Shown one piece after another: positions 45,183-54,315 of a DNA stretch of 64,000 nt. Each line of letters starts with the position of its first letter. Position 1 is the first letter of the stretch. A program made the translations under genes and the position numbers. Below the pieces are notes generated by a model. The model saw nothing but the letters and a program-made list of their open reading frames with translations. It was not told the DNA's origin and made no database searches. The stretch spans positions 53,859 to 117,858 of the forward strand of contig PNKL01000005.1 in the NCBI GenBank assembly GCA_013822425.1. The letters run 5' to 3'. The DNA is from Gemmatimonas sp. (GTDB lineage Bacteria > Gemmatimonadota > Gemmatimonadetes > Gemmatimonadales > Gemmatimonadaceae).

Positions 45183-45409
45183 CAGGCGTCGAGCGAGCCG
45201 GGGTCCATCTGCGCGACGGTGACGTGAATCCCATCGGCGCTGAACGCCCCGATGATGGACTCGAGCGGTTGCCGCTTGGCCCGCAGCAGCGCCGACCCGT
45301 CGGGGAGGATTTCAAAATCGACCCGCGTTCCGTCGAACAGGCCGAGTGCCTCCCGCACCGTCTTGGGAATGGTGATTTGTCCTTTGCTCGTCATGGTGGC
45401 CGTTGGCAT
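45182..45409 (-). CDS. vapB: AbrB/MazE-type antitoxin
   Basis: 75 residues. A SpoVT/AbrB swapped-hairpin DNA-binding domain, TMTSKGQITIPKTVREALGL, followed by VDFEILPDGSALLRAKR and a C-terminal toxin-binding tail. GGAG lies five bases before the ATG. Upstream is a 9-base perfect inverted repeat that this domain would be expected to bind for autorepression. Confidence 0.92.
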   Translation of the reverse strand: MPTATMTSKGQITIPKTVREALGLFDGTRVDFEILPDGSALLRAKRQPLESIIGAFSADGIHVTVAQMDPGSLDA

Positions 45410-45423
45410 GTGGGCTCCGTTCT

Positions 45424-45463
45424 ATTCCTTACAAAGAGTAAGGAATCGACGGTATCCCGTCAA
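45424..45463 (-). promoter_or_regulatory. Promoter and operator of the toxin-antitoxin pair
   Basis: On the minus strand TTGACG (45458-45463) is followed after 17 bases by TACTCT (45435-45440). The -10 sits inside a perfect dyad, ATTCCTTAC (45424-45432) and GTAAGGAAT (45438-45446), with a 5-base spacer. Antitoxin bound here would block polymerase. Confidence 0.65.
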
Positions 45464-45586
45464 TGCCCTGCACGGTAGCGCGGAGTCGGCGGAAGACCGT
45501 CATCTTTCTGTCGCACGCGTAATCGTGGCTCGCGCATCGTCCGGTCGTCCTTACCTCGCGAGCGTCGTCCTGCACTCCTCCACCCA

Positions 45587-46969
45587 ATGCCACTGATCGA
45601 TCGCACAGACCCTCGTCCCGTTCACTTCATCGGCGTGGCCGGTGCGGGGATGAGCGCGCTCGCCGAGCTGCTCGTGCATCGGGGCATGGCCGTGACCGGC
45701 TGTGACCAGAATGCCACTGGGGTCGCCGACCTCGAGCGCGTCGGGGTGCGGGTGCAGTCGGGGCACGACCCATCGCATGTCGACGGCGCGCGCGCGGCGG
45801 TCTACACGAGCGCGATGTCCAAGGACCACCCCGAGCTCGCGCGGGCGCGCGAGCTTGGCGTGCCGCTGGTGCGGCGAGCGGAGGCGCTGGCCGAGTGCTG
45901 CGTCGGCGGTACGCTCGTCGGCATCGCGGGAACGCACGGCAAGAGCACGACCACGGTGATGACCACCGAGGCGCTGGCCGCCGCCGGTTTGTCGCCCACC
46001 GGCGTGGTGGGCGCGCGCGTGGCCGCGTGGGGTGGCAACCTCAAGTACGGGGGGGAGTCGGCGTTCGTCGTGGAGGCCGACGAGTACGATCGGTCATTCC
46101 TTGCGCTCTGGCCGCAGGTGGCGGTCGTCACGAACATGGAAGCCGACCATCTCGACATCTACGCGGACCTCGACGACATCGCGCGCACCTTTGCCGAGTT
46201 CGTGGGCCGCGCCCGCTGGGTGGTGCTCTGCGCCGACGACGCCGGGGCCAACGCGCTGCCGTCGCCCGCCACGGCCGAGGTGATTCGCTACGGCATCACC
46301 AGCGAGGACGCACGCCTGCGGGCCGTGAACCTGCGCCGCGCCGCCGACGGGACGACCTTCGATGTCGTCTTTGATGGCAAGCCGGCCGGGACCGTGGCGC
46401 TGTCGCTCCCCGGCGAGCACAACGTGCGCAACGCGCTGGCGGCGCTCGCGGTGGGCATTGGCACCTACGGCCTGAAGGTCGCGCAGATGGCACCGGCGTT
46501 TGCGTCGCTGGCCGGCGCCGAGCGCCGCTTTCAGCGCCTCGGGGCGGTGCGGGGTATCGAGATCATTGACGACTATGCCCATCACCCCACGGAGATCCGT
46601 GTCACGCTGGCCGCGGCGCGCGACGCCTTTGCCGGGCGCCGCCTCGTGGTCTGCTTCCAGCCGCACCTCTTCAGCCGGACGCGCGACTTCGCGCCCCAGT
46701 TCGGGGAGGCGCTGGCGGCGGCTGACGCGCTCTTCCTCTGCGACATCTACCCGGCGCGCGAAATGCCGATGCCCGGGGTGACGTCGCAGCTCATCGCCGA
46801 GTGGGCCGCCAAGGCGGGGCACGCCCCCACGTGGATGGGGCCGCGCAGCGAAGCGGCCGACGCGATGGCCAGGTTCGTGCAGGCGGGCGACGTGGTGATG
46901 ACCATCGGGGCGGGGGACATCACGCGGACCGGGCCCGAGCTCGTGGCTTTGCTGTCCACGCCAGCGTAG
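45587..46969 (+). CDS. murC: UDP-MurNAc:L-alanine ligase
   Basis: 460 residues. First Mur ligase. Rossmann part VHFIGVAGAGMSALAELL, P-loop GTHGKSTT near residue 112, EADEYDRSFL, TNMEADHLDIY and the late DDYAHHPTEI. The gene restarts the dcw order after the toxin-antitoxin pair; no strong promoter is seen in the 178 bases between the antitoxin start and its ATG, and its ribosome site is weak. Confidence 0.96.
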   Translation: MPLIDRTDPRPVHFIGVAGAGMSALAELLVHRGMAVTGCDQNATGVADLERVGVRVQSGHDPSHVDGARAAVYTSAMSKDHPELARARELGVPLVRRAEALAECCVGGTLVGIAGTHGKSTTTVMTTEALAAAGLSPTGVVGARVAAWGGNLKYGGESAFVVEADEYDRSFLALWPQVAVVTNMEADHLDIYADLDDIARTFAEFVGRARWVVLCADDAGANALPSPATAEVIRYGITSEDARLRAVNLRRAADGTTFDVVFDGKPAGTVALSLPGEHNVRNALAALAVGIGTYGLKVAQMAPAFASLAGAERRFQRLGAVRGIEIIDDYAHHPTEIRVTLAAARDAFAGRRLVVCFQPHLFSRTRDFAPQFGEALAAADALFLCDIYPAREMPMPGVTSQLIAEWAAKAGHAPTWMGPRSEAADAMARFVQAGDVVMTIGAGDITRTGPELVALLSTPA

Positions 46970-47033
46970 GAACCGATACCACGAGGACGAAGGACACGAA
47001 GGGCCGCGAGGAGCGAACTGGGGAAGCAGCCGC

Positions 47034-47102
47034 GCGCCGCGCGGAGTCTGGGCCACGCGCCGCGCGGAGTCTGGGCCACGCGCCGCGCGGAGTCTGGGCC
47101 AC
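47034..47102 (+). repeat. Three tandem copies of a 23-base unit
   Basis: Identical units at 47034-47056, 47057-47079 and 47080-47102, each starting GCGCCGCGCGGAGTCTGG, with a partial fourth (GCGCCG). They lie between murC and ftsQ, after a purine-rich ACGAGGACGAAGGACACGAAG stretch. Confidence 0.9.
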
Positions 47103-47234
47103 GCGCCGTCGTTCGCACAGAAGCACTCCTTCGTGCCCCCTTGCGCTCTTCGATCCATCGTGGTGGCCGTTTCCCCCTCGCCCCCTGCAGACACCGGTGT
47201 TTCCGAGCACCGTCCCGGCTCGTCCATAGATGTC

Positions 47235-47945
47235 ATGGCCGACACCGCCCAGGCTCCCTCCAGATTCCGCGTCCACGCGCGGCGCGCCCTGCTCATCACC
47301 GGGACGCTGGCGGTCGTCGTTTCCCCCTTTGCCGTGCGCGAAGGGGCTCGCCACATGGCCTTCTTTCGCCCCCGGAAGGTGGAAATCGAGGGCGCGCGTT
47401 ACATCGCCCCCGACCAGATCGTTTCGCGAATGAAGGTCGATACCGCGGCGTCCATCTGGGACGACGCGGGCGTCTGGGAACAGCGGATCGGGACGCATCC
47501 GCAGGTGCGTGACGTGCGCATCACGCGGCGGCTTCCCGGCACGCTGGTGGTGCACATCACCGAGGTGCCGCCGGTGGCGCTGGTACCAACCGGGGCGGGG
47601 CTGGCGCCGTACGATGCCGCCGGCCGTCCGCTGCCGATCGACCCGACCATGGTTGACCTGGACCTGCCGGTTGTCGCCGCACGCGACGTGGCGGCGCTCA
47701 AGCTCCTCGGCGACGTGCGCACGGTGGAACCGCAGTTGTTTGCGCGCATCAACGACGTGCGCCGCCTGCCGCACGGCGAGCTGGCCCTGCAGGTGGACTC
47801 CCTGAACGTGCTCGGCGCCCGCGATCTCACCGCGGCGCGCCTGTCGGACATCCTGCCGGTCGAACGCGATCTCGTACGCCGTGGACGGCGCGCGGTCGAG
47901 CTCGACCTGCGCTACCGTGACCAGGTCATCGCCAGACTCCCATGA
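47235..47945 (+). CDS. ftsQ: FtsQ/DivIB cell-division protein
   Basis: 236 residues from ATG 47235. One membrane helix (ALLITGTLAVVVSPFAV), then a POTRA domain (FRPRKVEIEGARYIAPDQIVSRM) and the FtsQ core with HPQVRDVRITRRLPGTLVVHITEVPPVAL. It holds the FtsQ-FtsL-FtsB subcomplex in the periplasm. The frame is open to 47133 and no ribosome site marks the ATG, so the start is uncertain. It overlaps ftsA by four bases. Confidence 0.9.
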   Translation: MADTAQAPSRFRVHARRALLITGTLAVVVSPFAVREGARHMAFFRPRKVEIEGARYIAPDQIVSRMKVDTAASIWDDAGVWEQRIGTHPQVRDVRITRRLPGTLVVHITEVPPVALVPTGAGLAPYDAAGRPLPIDPTMVDLDLPVVAARDVAALKLLGDVRTVEPQLFARINDVRRLPHGELALQVDSLNVLGARDLTAARLSDILPVERDLVRRGRRAVELDLRYRDQVIARLP

Positions 47946-49207
47946 ACCTCGACCGCCTCGTCGCCGGACTCGACATCGGCTCGGCCAAGACCACCGCCAT
48001 CATCGCGGAAGTCGTGGGCGACCTGCCCAGGCATCCCAGCGTCAACATCCTCGGGGTGGGGCAGGCCCGCACCACGGGCATGCGCCGCGGCGTGGTGGCC
48101 GACATCGAAGAGACCATGCGCTGCATCAACAAGGCGCTGGCTGACGCCGAGCAGATAGCCGGCGCTAGGGTGGACAGCGTCTTCTGCGGCATCGCTGGCG
48201 AGCACGTGCAGGCGGTGACCAGCAAGGGCATCGCGTCGGTCACCGGCGCGGAGATCTCGCGCAGCGACGTGGAGCGCGCCAATGCGGTGGCGCGGGCGCA
48301 GCCCATTGCCCAGGACCGCGAGCTCATCCACGCGATCCCGCAGGAGTACACGGTCGACAAGAACCTCGGCATCCGCGATCCCATTGGCATGATCGGCACG
48401 CGGCTCGAGACCGAGATGTACCTAGTGACGATTGGTTCCTCGCCCGCGATGAACCTGAGGAAGAGTGTGGAGAGGGCGGGGTACAGGGTTCAGGAACTCG
48501 TGCTTGAGCCGTTGGCTGCGGCGCTGAGCGTGCTCACGGAGGACGAGAAGGAGCTGGGTGTGGCGCTGGTCGAAGTCGGCGCCGGCACTACGGACCTCGC
48601 AGTCTTCCACGAGGGAAAGATCCGCCACCTCGGCACCATCGGGTACGGCGGCAACAACGTGTCGAGCGACATCGTGCACGGGCTGGGCGTCACGCAGACC
48701 GACGCCGAGCGGTTGAAGGAGGCCTACGGCTGCGCGTACGAGCCCATGGTGCAGCACGGCGAGATCATCCGCCTGCCGAGCACGGTGGCGCAGGGTGACC
48801 GGCAGATTCCGCGCGAACTGCTGGCACACATCATCCACCAGCGTACGAGCGAGATCTACGAGCTGGCGGTGCGCGACATCGAGGAGGCCGGCTTCCTCAA
48901 GCGCCTGGCTGCCGGCGTGGTTGTGACGGGCGGCGTGGGGGCGATGCCCGGGATGGCCGAATTGGCGAGCGAGGTGTTCGGCATTGGCGCGCGCATCGGC
49001 ATGCCGGGCGAGTTCCTGGGCGGGCTGGCGGACAGTGTTCAGGCGCCGCGCTACGCGACCGCGGTGGGACTGGTGCAGTACGCGGCGGGACGCGTGGCGC
49101 AGGGTGCCATCTCGGGCAAGGGGAAGCGGCTGAGCATGTCGGATGCGGCGCCGACGTTTGCGGGATTGGCGGGGCGGGTGAAGACCTACCTGCAAGACTT
49201 TTTCTAA
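47942..49207 (+). CDS. ftsA: FtsA, actin-like membrane anchor of the Z ring
   Basis: 421 residues. ATPase-fold motifs VAGLDIGSAKTTAI (phosphate 1), VGAGTTDLAVF (phosphate 2) and VVTGGVGAMPG (adenosine), plus the SHS2 (1C) domain. The C-terminus (FAGLAGRVKTYLQDFF) is the amphipathic membrane-targeting helix. It is normally followed directly by ftsZ; here 2.6 kb with an unrelated gene lie between. Confidence 0.96.
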   Translation: MNLDRLVAGLDIGSAKTTAIIAEVVGDLPRHPSVNILGVGQARTTGMRRGVVADIEETMRCINKALADAEQIAGARVDSVFCGIAGEHVQAVTSKGIASVTGAEISRSDVERANAVARAQPIAQDRELIHAIPQEYTVDKNLGIRDPIGMIGTRLETEMYLVTIGSSPAMNLRKSVERAGYRVQELVLEPLAAALSVLTEDEKELGVALVEVGAGTTDLAVFHEGKIRHLGTIGYGGNNVSSDIVHGLGVTQTDAERLKEAYGCAYEPMVQHGEIIRLPSTVAQGDRQIPRELLAHIIHQRTSEIYELAVRDIEEAGFLKRLAAGVVVTGGVGAMPGMAELASEVFGIGARIGMPGEFLGGLADSVQAPRYATAVGLVQYAAGRVAQGAISGKGKRLSMSDAAPTFAGLAGRVKTYLQDFF

Positions 49208-49208
49208 G

Positions 49209-49252
49209 AGAGACAACAGAGAGGCAACAGAGAAACAACAGAGAGACAACAG
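49209..49252 (+). repeat. Four tandem 11-base purine-rich units
   Basis: AGAGACAACAG, AGAGGCAACAG, AGAAACAACAG and AGAGACAACAG start one base after the ftsA stop and lead into ACAGGGGAACGGGGGACC. Same family as 33573-33603. The rest of the 296-base gap to the next gene holds no promoter or terminator that I can support. Confidence 0.9.
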
Positions 49253-49503
49253 ACAGGGGAACGGGGGACCGGGGCAGCCTGCGCTCCAATCGCCGCAGTC
49301 GCGGGCCGCGCACGTGCTTCGCAGCGACCACGCGGCAACTCCGGCGCGCTTGCGACGCCGGAGGTGCCGGCCGCGCGGACGACGCGTGAACTGGCGCTGC
49401 TGATCGAAGGTCCGTAACCTCTGGTGATGGCGGCCGGTTCCATGGCGTGACCGCACGACGTCGAGCGCGAAGTTCATCCGAACCGCCCTCATCCACCGCG
49501 ACA

Positions 49504-51636
49504 ATGCACCGTCTCCAGCGTCTCACACTCCTTGCCACGGCGGCGACGGCCATCGCGACGGCCATCGCGACGGCAGCCGCGACGTCGGTGCGCGTCTCTC
49601 CGCCAGCCACGGTGCCTGACGGACCGGCGTACCTGCGGCTTCCGGCCATCGCTTTGATTGTGGTCCGTCCGGACACCGTATGGTTCTGCGGCAAGATCGA
49701 GGCTGGGGACGCTCGTTCAGAGTATTATTTCGTCCGTCGCACGCGCGTGTGGAGGCGTGTCCTCGGACCGTCAGCGGCTCGCTGCATGGTCCAGGGCGCA
49801 CCGGGAGCGCCGAGGTCGGACACGATTCAGGGCGCCGACTTTCAGGTCGTGCGCATCGACTCGACGCAACTCGACCGCGCGGGGCGCGGGACTGGCCGGA
49901 CCTACCTTCGCCTCATCGACCGCGCGTTCGGGCGACAGACGGACGTGTTGCCCCGACTGGATCCCGAGACGCGGCACGCGTTCCTCGCGAAGTACGGTGA
50001 AGCGACCGGCCTGAATTTTGCCGACGCCAGTGCGATCGCCGCGAACGACACGCTCCTCTGGATTGGACTGGCCGGCGGATTCCCCGAGGGCGAGGGCGCC
50101 GTCGGAGGGATCTTCAAGGTGAGCCGCCCCACCGGTCGCTACGAGTTGCTGCTCGACACGCTCCTGGAGGACGCCACGGTCAGCGCGCTGGTGGACGGCG
50201 GCCGATGGCTATGGGTCGGAACGCAAGTCCCTGGCGAATACGGCTGGGGTGGCGACGTCGGGCTGCTGCGCTTCGACGTACGAACGCGTGCGTGGCGCTC
50301 GTATCAGGAACGCACATCGCCGCTGCCGGACCCGGTGATCGGTGCCGTGGCGTCGGACGGCCAACTCCTCGCGATTGCGACGTCGCGGGGGCTCGCCGTC
50401 GCCGAGTTGCGCACGGACTCCGACGCGGCGCTTCCCGCCGGCCGTGACGAGGCGATCGGCGAATGGGATGTGCGGTACTTCATCCCGTCATTCGAGCGGG
50501 ACTCGCTCGTGTTCGACATCGGCACGAAGGAGCAGTACCAGCGCCAGGCTGCCGACGAGGCCCGGTACACGTTTGTGCAGCGCCTCGCCCTCGTGGGTCA
50601 GGAGCGGCCGCTGTTCGACGCGCTGGCCCGTGTCCGGCCCGATTCGCTGGCGCAGTGGATTGACGACTGGACACAGTGGGATCACATCGGGGCGAAGTTC
50701 GCGGACCCGGCGCTGCTGCCGATGCTCTTTGGCATCGCCTCCCGTGGTGAAGGAGCGCTGCTCGTCGCAGGCGCCATCGGGGCGCTGGGAGAGAAGGCGC
50801 CCGCCGCGGCCGTGGACTCGATGCGCCAGGCGTTCCTCGCGGCCGTCAGCCCCGGCGCGAGTGCCTACTACAACGCGCCGTTCCGCTCCGCATACGGTCG
50901 GGCGCTCGCGCAGGCGGGGGATTCCACTCCGATTCGTTGGGCGCGCGCTGTGCTGCAGCGCGCGCTGTCCCGCAGCCCAGCGACCCGCGACAGCGCACGG
51001 CGCGGTGAACTGTACAACAGCGAACTGCCGGCCGCGACCGAGATACTCGCTGCAGTGCGCGATCGCACCGGGCTTGGACTCATCATCAGCGCCGTCCCGA
51101 TCGCGAGCTGGGAGGAGGGAATGGCGCTCGTGAATGCGCTGGCCGCGTACGATGACCCGAATGCGTGGCGTGCCATGGTGGGTTTCGCGCGTGCCTTCCG
51201 GCTGCTGCGCGGCCAGGCGGTTCGCGTCCTGACCGTCTCGGCGATGCGCGATCCCGCGGTGTCGGACGCCGTCGTGCAGTTTGTCCGTGAAGAGCTGCGA
51301 GGCGGCCCGAATGACGCTCCCATGGCCGTCCTCCATGGCGTCGGCGTGTTGCGCCTGCACGAGCTGACGCCCGACTTGGTGCGGTTGCTCCTCCGTGAGC
51401 CCTCATCGTGGCCGTCGACGTTTCTCGGGACGATGACGATCCGTGCGCTGGTGAGTCTCACGGGTCGCGCCGACGCGCCGGTGTTCGCCGGGGAGTCGCC
51501 CCCGCGCTCGGCGGTCGAGTGGTGGGCGCGGCTGGCGGCGCAGCCTGGTGGGCTCCCGCAAGTGTCGTCAGAACAGGGTCGGCGCGCCGAGGAGGAATGG
51601 GACAGGCGCCTGGCGGCGGCGCGCCCAACCCCGTAG
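49504..51636 (+). CDS. Exported protein of unknown function inserted between ftsA and ftsZ
   Basis: About 710 residues from ATG 49504 (the frame opens at a GTG at 49447). The N-terminus is an Ala/Thr-rich signal-like stretch (LLATAATAIATAIATAAATS) encoded by GCGACGGCCATC repeats. Residues about 140-330 have beta-propeller-like strands (GGRWLWVGTQVPGEYGWGGDVGLLRFD, IATSRGLAVAEL). From about 390 to the end are helical repeats, HEAT-like (VVQFVREELRGGPNDAPMAVLHGVGVLRL). I recognise no family. It does not resemble a division protein, and GC content is a little lower than in its neighbours. Confidence 0.75.
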   Translation: MHRLQRLTLLATAATAIATAIATAAATSVRVSPPATVPDGPAYLRLPAIALIVVRPDTVWFCGKIEAGDARSEYYFVRRTRVWRRVLGPSAARCMVQGAPGAPRSDTIQGADFQVVRIDSTQLDRAGRGTGRTYLRLIDRAFGRQTDVLPRLDPETRHAFLAKYGEATGLNFADASAIAANDTLLWIGLAGGFPEGEGAVGGIFKVSRPTGRYELLLDTLLEDATVSALVDGGRWLWVGTQVPGEYGWGGDVGLLRFDVRTRAWRSYQERTSPLPDPVIGAVASDGQLLAIATSRGLAVAELRTDSDAALPAGRDEAIGEWDVRYFIPSFERDSLVFDIGTKEQYQRQAADEARYTFVQRLALVGQERPLFDALARVRPDSLAQWIDDWTQWDHIGAKFADPALLPMLFGIASRGEGALLVAGAIGALGEKAPAAAVDSMRQAFLAAVSPGASAYYNAPFRSAYGRALAQAGDSTPIRWARAVLQRALSRSPATRDSARRGELYNSELPAATEILAAVRDRTGLGLIISAVPIASWEEGMALVNALAAYDDPNAWRAMVGFARAFRLLRGQAVRVLTVSAMRDPAVSDAVVQFVREELRGGPNDAPMAVLHGVGVLRLHELTPDLVRLLLREPSSWPSTFLGTMTIRALVSLTGRADAPVFAGESPPRSAVEWWARLAAQPGGLPQVSSEQGRRAEEEWDRRLAAARPTP

Positions 51637-51742
51637 CTGCCCTGCCTGTTCGTGTTGTTCCCGGCACATCACAAATATTTCGCGACGCGCCACCACGTGG
51701 ATTCGCCAGGATTGCCTTTTCCGCAAGTCGTTCGTCCACTCA

Positions 51743-51771
51743 TTGGTGCGATACGCGCCGACGCGTATATT
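51743..51771 (+). promoter_or_regulatory. Promoter for ftsZ
   Basis: TTGGTG (51743-51748), 17 bases, TATATT (51766-51771), 51 bases before the ftsZ ATG. A private promoter makes sense as ftsZ is cut off from ftsA by an unrelated gene. The TATATT hexamer also stands before nupC. Confidence 0.55.
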
Positions 51772-51821
51772 TCCGCGTCCGATCTTGCGCCCCCTGAACA
51801 TCGCGACGGAGTCGACCTCGC

Positions 51822-53009
51822 ATGCCACTGAACTTCGAACTCGAGCAGGCTACACCGGCGAGCGGTGCCCGCATGAAGGTGGTGGGCGTGGGCGGCGGCG
51901 GCGGCAACGCCGTCAACCGCATGATCGAGGAACTGCTCGAAGGGGTTGAGTTCATCTCCGTCAACACCGACGCGCAGGCGCTGCTCAACTCGAAATCCGA
52001 CGTCAAGATCCAGATCGGCAAGAAGCTCACCCGCGGGCTCGGCGCCGGGGCGCGTCCCGAGATCGGCCGTCAGGCCATCGAGGAGAATCGCGACGAAGTG
52101 GCGCGCGTGATGTCCAACAGCGACCTCGTCTTCGTCACCTGCGGCATGGGCGGCGGCACCGGCACCGGCGCGGCCCCGGTGGTCGCAGAACTGGCGCGCG
52201 AGGCGGGCTCGCTGGTGGTCGGCATCGTCACCAAGCCGTTCCTCTTTGAAGGCCGCAAGCGCATGCGCCAGGCCGAAGAGGGCATCGAGGAGCTCCGCAA
52301 GTACGTCGACACGATGATCGTCGTCCCCAACGAGCGCCTGCTCGCCGTGGTCGGCAAGAACATCCCCTTCCAGGACGCGTTGAAAAAGGCCGATGAAGTG
52401 CTGCTGCGCGCCACGGAAGGCATCTCGGGCCTCGTGACGAAGTGCGGCATCATCAACGTGGACTTCGCCGACGTGCGCACCGTCATGAAGGACGGCGGCG
52501 CCGCCATCATGGGTACCGGCGTCGGCTCGGGTGAGAACCGCGCGGTCGAGGCGGCGCAGATCGCCCTCTCGAGCCCGCTCCTCGACAACGTTTCCATCGC
52601 CGGCGCCACCGGCGTGCTGGTCAACATCACGGGCGGCGACGGCGAGCTCAGCTTCACCGACTTCACCACGGTCGGCCAGATCGTGCAGGAAGCGGTGGGC
52701 GAGGAATCGAACATCATCATTGGTGCCGGCGTCGAGCCTGCCATGGTGGGCCAGGTGCGCGTCACGGTGGTCGCCACGGGCTTCGAGCGCGCCAACGCGA
52801 CGCAGCCGCGCATCCCGGGCCGCGCTGGCGCCACGCCCGTCATCCCGATCTCGGAAGCGGGCACGCGCCCGCGTCCGGTCATCGGCGGCGCCTATCAGGG
52901 CGGGTCGGCCGTGCCCGCCCAGCGCGCCCGTCCGGCGGCTGAACCGCGCCGCATCGAGGATCTCAGCGACATGGAGATCCCGACGTTCATCCGGAGACAG
53001 ATGGATTGA
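51822..53009 (+). CDS. ftsZ: FtsZ, tubulin-like division GTPase
   Basis: 395 residues. The tubulin signature GGGTGTG is at 110-116, with VVGVGGGGGNAVNRM at the N-terminus, VNTDAQAL and the T7 loop NVDFADVRTVM. After a variable linker the conserved C-terminal peptide IPTFIRRQ, which binds FtsA and other partners, closes the protein. Polymerises into the Z ring. Its stop overlaps the TTG start of the next gene. Confidence 0.98.
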   Translation: MPLNFELEQATPASGARMKVVGVGGGGGNAVNRMIEELLEGVEFISVNTDAQALLNSKSDVKIQIGKKLTRGLGAGARPEIGRQAIEENRDEVARVMSNSDLVFVTCGMGGGTGTGAAPVVAELAREAGSLVVGIVTKPFLFEGRKRMRQAEEGIEELRKYVDTMIVVPNERLLAVVGKNIPFQDALKKADEVLLRATEGISGLVTKCGIINVDFADVRTVMKDGGAAIMGTGVGSGENRAVEAAQIALSSPLLDNVSIAGATGVLVNITGGDGELSFTDFTTVGQIVQEAVGEESNIIIGAGVEPAMVGQVRVTVVATGFERANATQPRIPGRAGATPVIPISEAGTRPRPVIGGAYQGGSAVPAQRARPAAEPRRIEDLSDMEIPTFIRRQMD

Positions 53010-54244
53010 CGCGGGTTGCCTGGCGAGCTGCCATCCTCGTGGTGGTGGTGGCCGGCGCCGCGCTGGCGCTGAAGTATCTCCCGCGCCTCGAACGCCCGGG
53101 ACGCACCCCGGCCGGCCGGCTCGGCCTTGATCGCTGGCATGCGAGCGATACCCTCGGACGAGGGGAGTCGCTTGCGGCGCTTCTGGGGCGGCGCGGCATG
53201 GAGGCCGCGGACGCGGCCGCTGCCATCCAGTCGCTCGACGGCCTCATTGACGATCGTCGCATCCCCGCCGGCATGCCGGTGGAGGTGCACGGCGACTCGA
53301 CGAACCGTCGCCCCACCGACGTCGCGCTGTTGCTCTCGGAAGACAAGCTCCTGCGGCTTCGCCGCCAGGGCGACCGGTGGACGGCCGTCGAGGAGACGAT
53401 CCCGTGGGTGACCGACACCCTCGTCGTGCGCGGCGTCGTCACCTCCACGCTCTACGATGCCCTCGAGGAGGGAAGCGCGCCGTTTCTGAGCAAGGGAGCG
53501 CGCTCCGAGCTTGCGTGGGAGTTGGCCGACATCTACGAGTACCGCGTGGACATGTCGCGCGACCTGCAGCAGGGCGACAGCGTGCGCGTGGTCTTCGAGC
53601 GTTCCACCAATCCGTCCCAGGTCAATCGGATCGGCCGCATCCTCGCCGCCGGTCTCGAGCGCGGCGGGCAGGAGCTGCAGGCCATCCGCTTCGTCCACGC
53701 CGACGGAAAGGCCGAGTTCTTCGACGCGAGCGGCAAGTCGCTGCGCGCGGCGTTCCTGCGCGCGCCACTCTCGTTCCGCCGCATCTCGAGCGTCTTCGGA
53801 CGGCGAAAGCACCCCGTCCTTGGCATCTGGCGCGCCCATCGGGGCACGGACTACGCCGCCGCGTCGGGCACCCCGGTGCGCACCATCGGCGACGGCGTCG
53901 TGATCTTCGCGGGGCACAAGGGCGGCTACGGCAATGTCCTGGAGATCCGTCACCGCAACGGCTTCGTGTCGCGCTACGGGCACCTGCGCGGCTTCGTGAA
54001 GAGAATCCGCCGTGGGCACCCGGTCACGCAGGGGGAGACCGTGGCGTACGTCGGCGCCACCGGGCTGGCCACCGGGCCGCACCTGCATTTCGAGGTGCTC
54101 GTCAACGGCGTGCAGCGCGATCCGCGCAATGCGCTCCGGCAGTCGGCGGGCGTCGCGCTCACCGGAAAGGAGCGCACGCGGTTCGACGACGTCGGGCGCG
54201 GGGCGCTTGCCGTGCTCGCCAAGCCGTCGGGGCCGCTGCGGTAA
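53006..54244 (+). CDS. M23 (LytM-type) peptidoglycan endopeptidase
   Basis: 412 residues from a TTG that overlaps the ftsZ stop. A membrane helix (AAILVVVVAGAALAL) is followed by an OapA/LysM-like middle region and a C-terminal M23 domain: RAHRGTDYAA and HLHFEVLVNG carry the zinc ligands (H-x3-D and HxH), so it should be catalytically active. Likely trims septal peptidoglycan or activates amidases. The tight link to ftsZ suggests a division function. Confidence 0.9.
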   Translation: MTRVAWRAAILVVVVAGAALALKYLPRLERPGRTPAGRLGLDRWHASDTLGRGESLAALLGRRGMEAADAAAAIQSLDGLIDDRRIPAGMPVEVHGDSTNRRPTDVALLLSEDKLLRLRRQGDRWTAVEETIPWVTDTLVVRGVVTSTLYDALEEGSAPFLSKGARSELAWELADIYEYRVDMSRDLQQGDSVRVVFERSTNPSQVNRIGRILAAGLERGGQELQAIRFVHADGKAEFFDASGKSLRAAFLRAPLSFRRISSVFGRRKHPVLGIWRAHRGTDYAAASGTPVRTIGDGVVIFAGHKGGYGNVLEIRHRNGFVSRYGHLRGFVKRIRRGHPVTQGETVAYVGATGLATGPHLHFEVLVNGVQRDPRNALRQSAGVALTGKERTRFDDVGRGALAVLAKPSGPLR

Positions 54245-54315
54245 GGCGCTCGCGGCGCCGCCTCCGCGCCGCGGTGCTCCCTGAGCGCTGCGTCGCCGCG
54301 CTACGTTTATCAACG

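Noticed and set aside
47034..47102. CRISPR-like array
   Set aside because: The units are contiguous with no spacers, and there are no cas genes.
49209..49252. CRISPR or iteron origin
   Set aside because: Eleven-base units without spacers, no replication gene or DnaA boxes nearby, and a second array sits after an unrelated gene.
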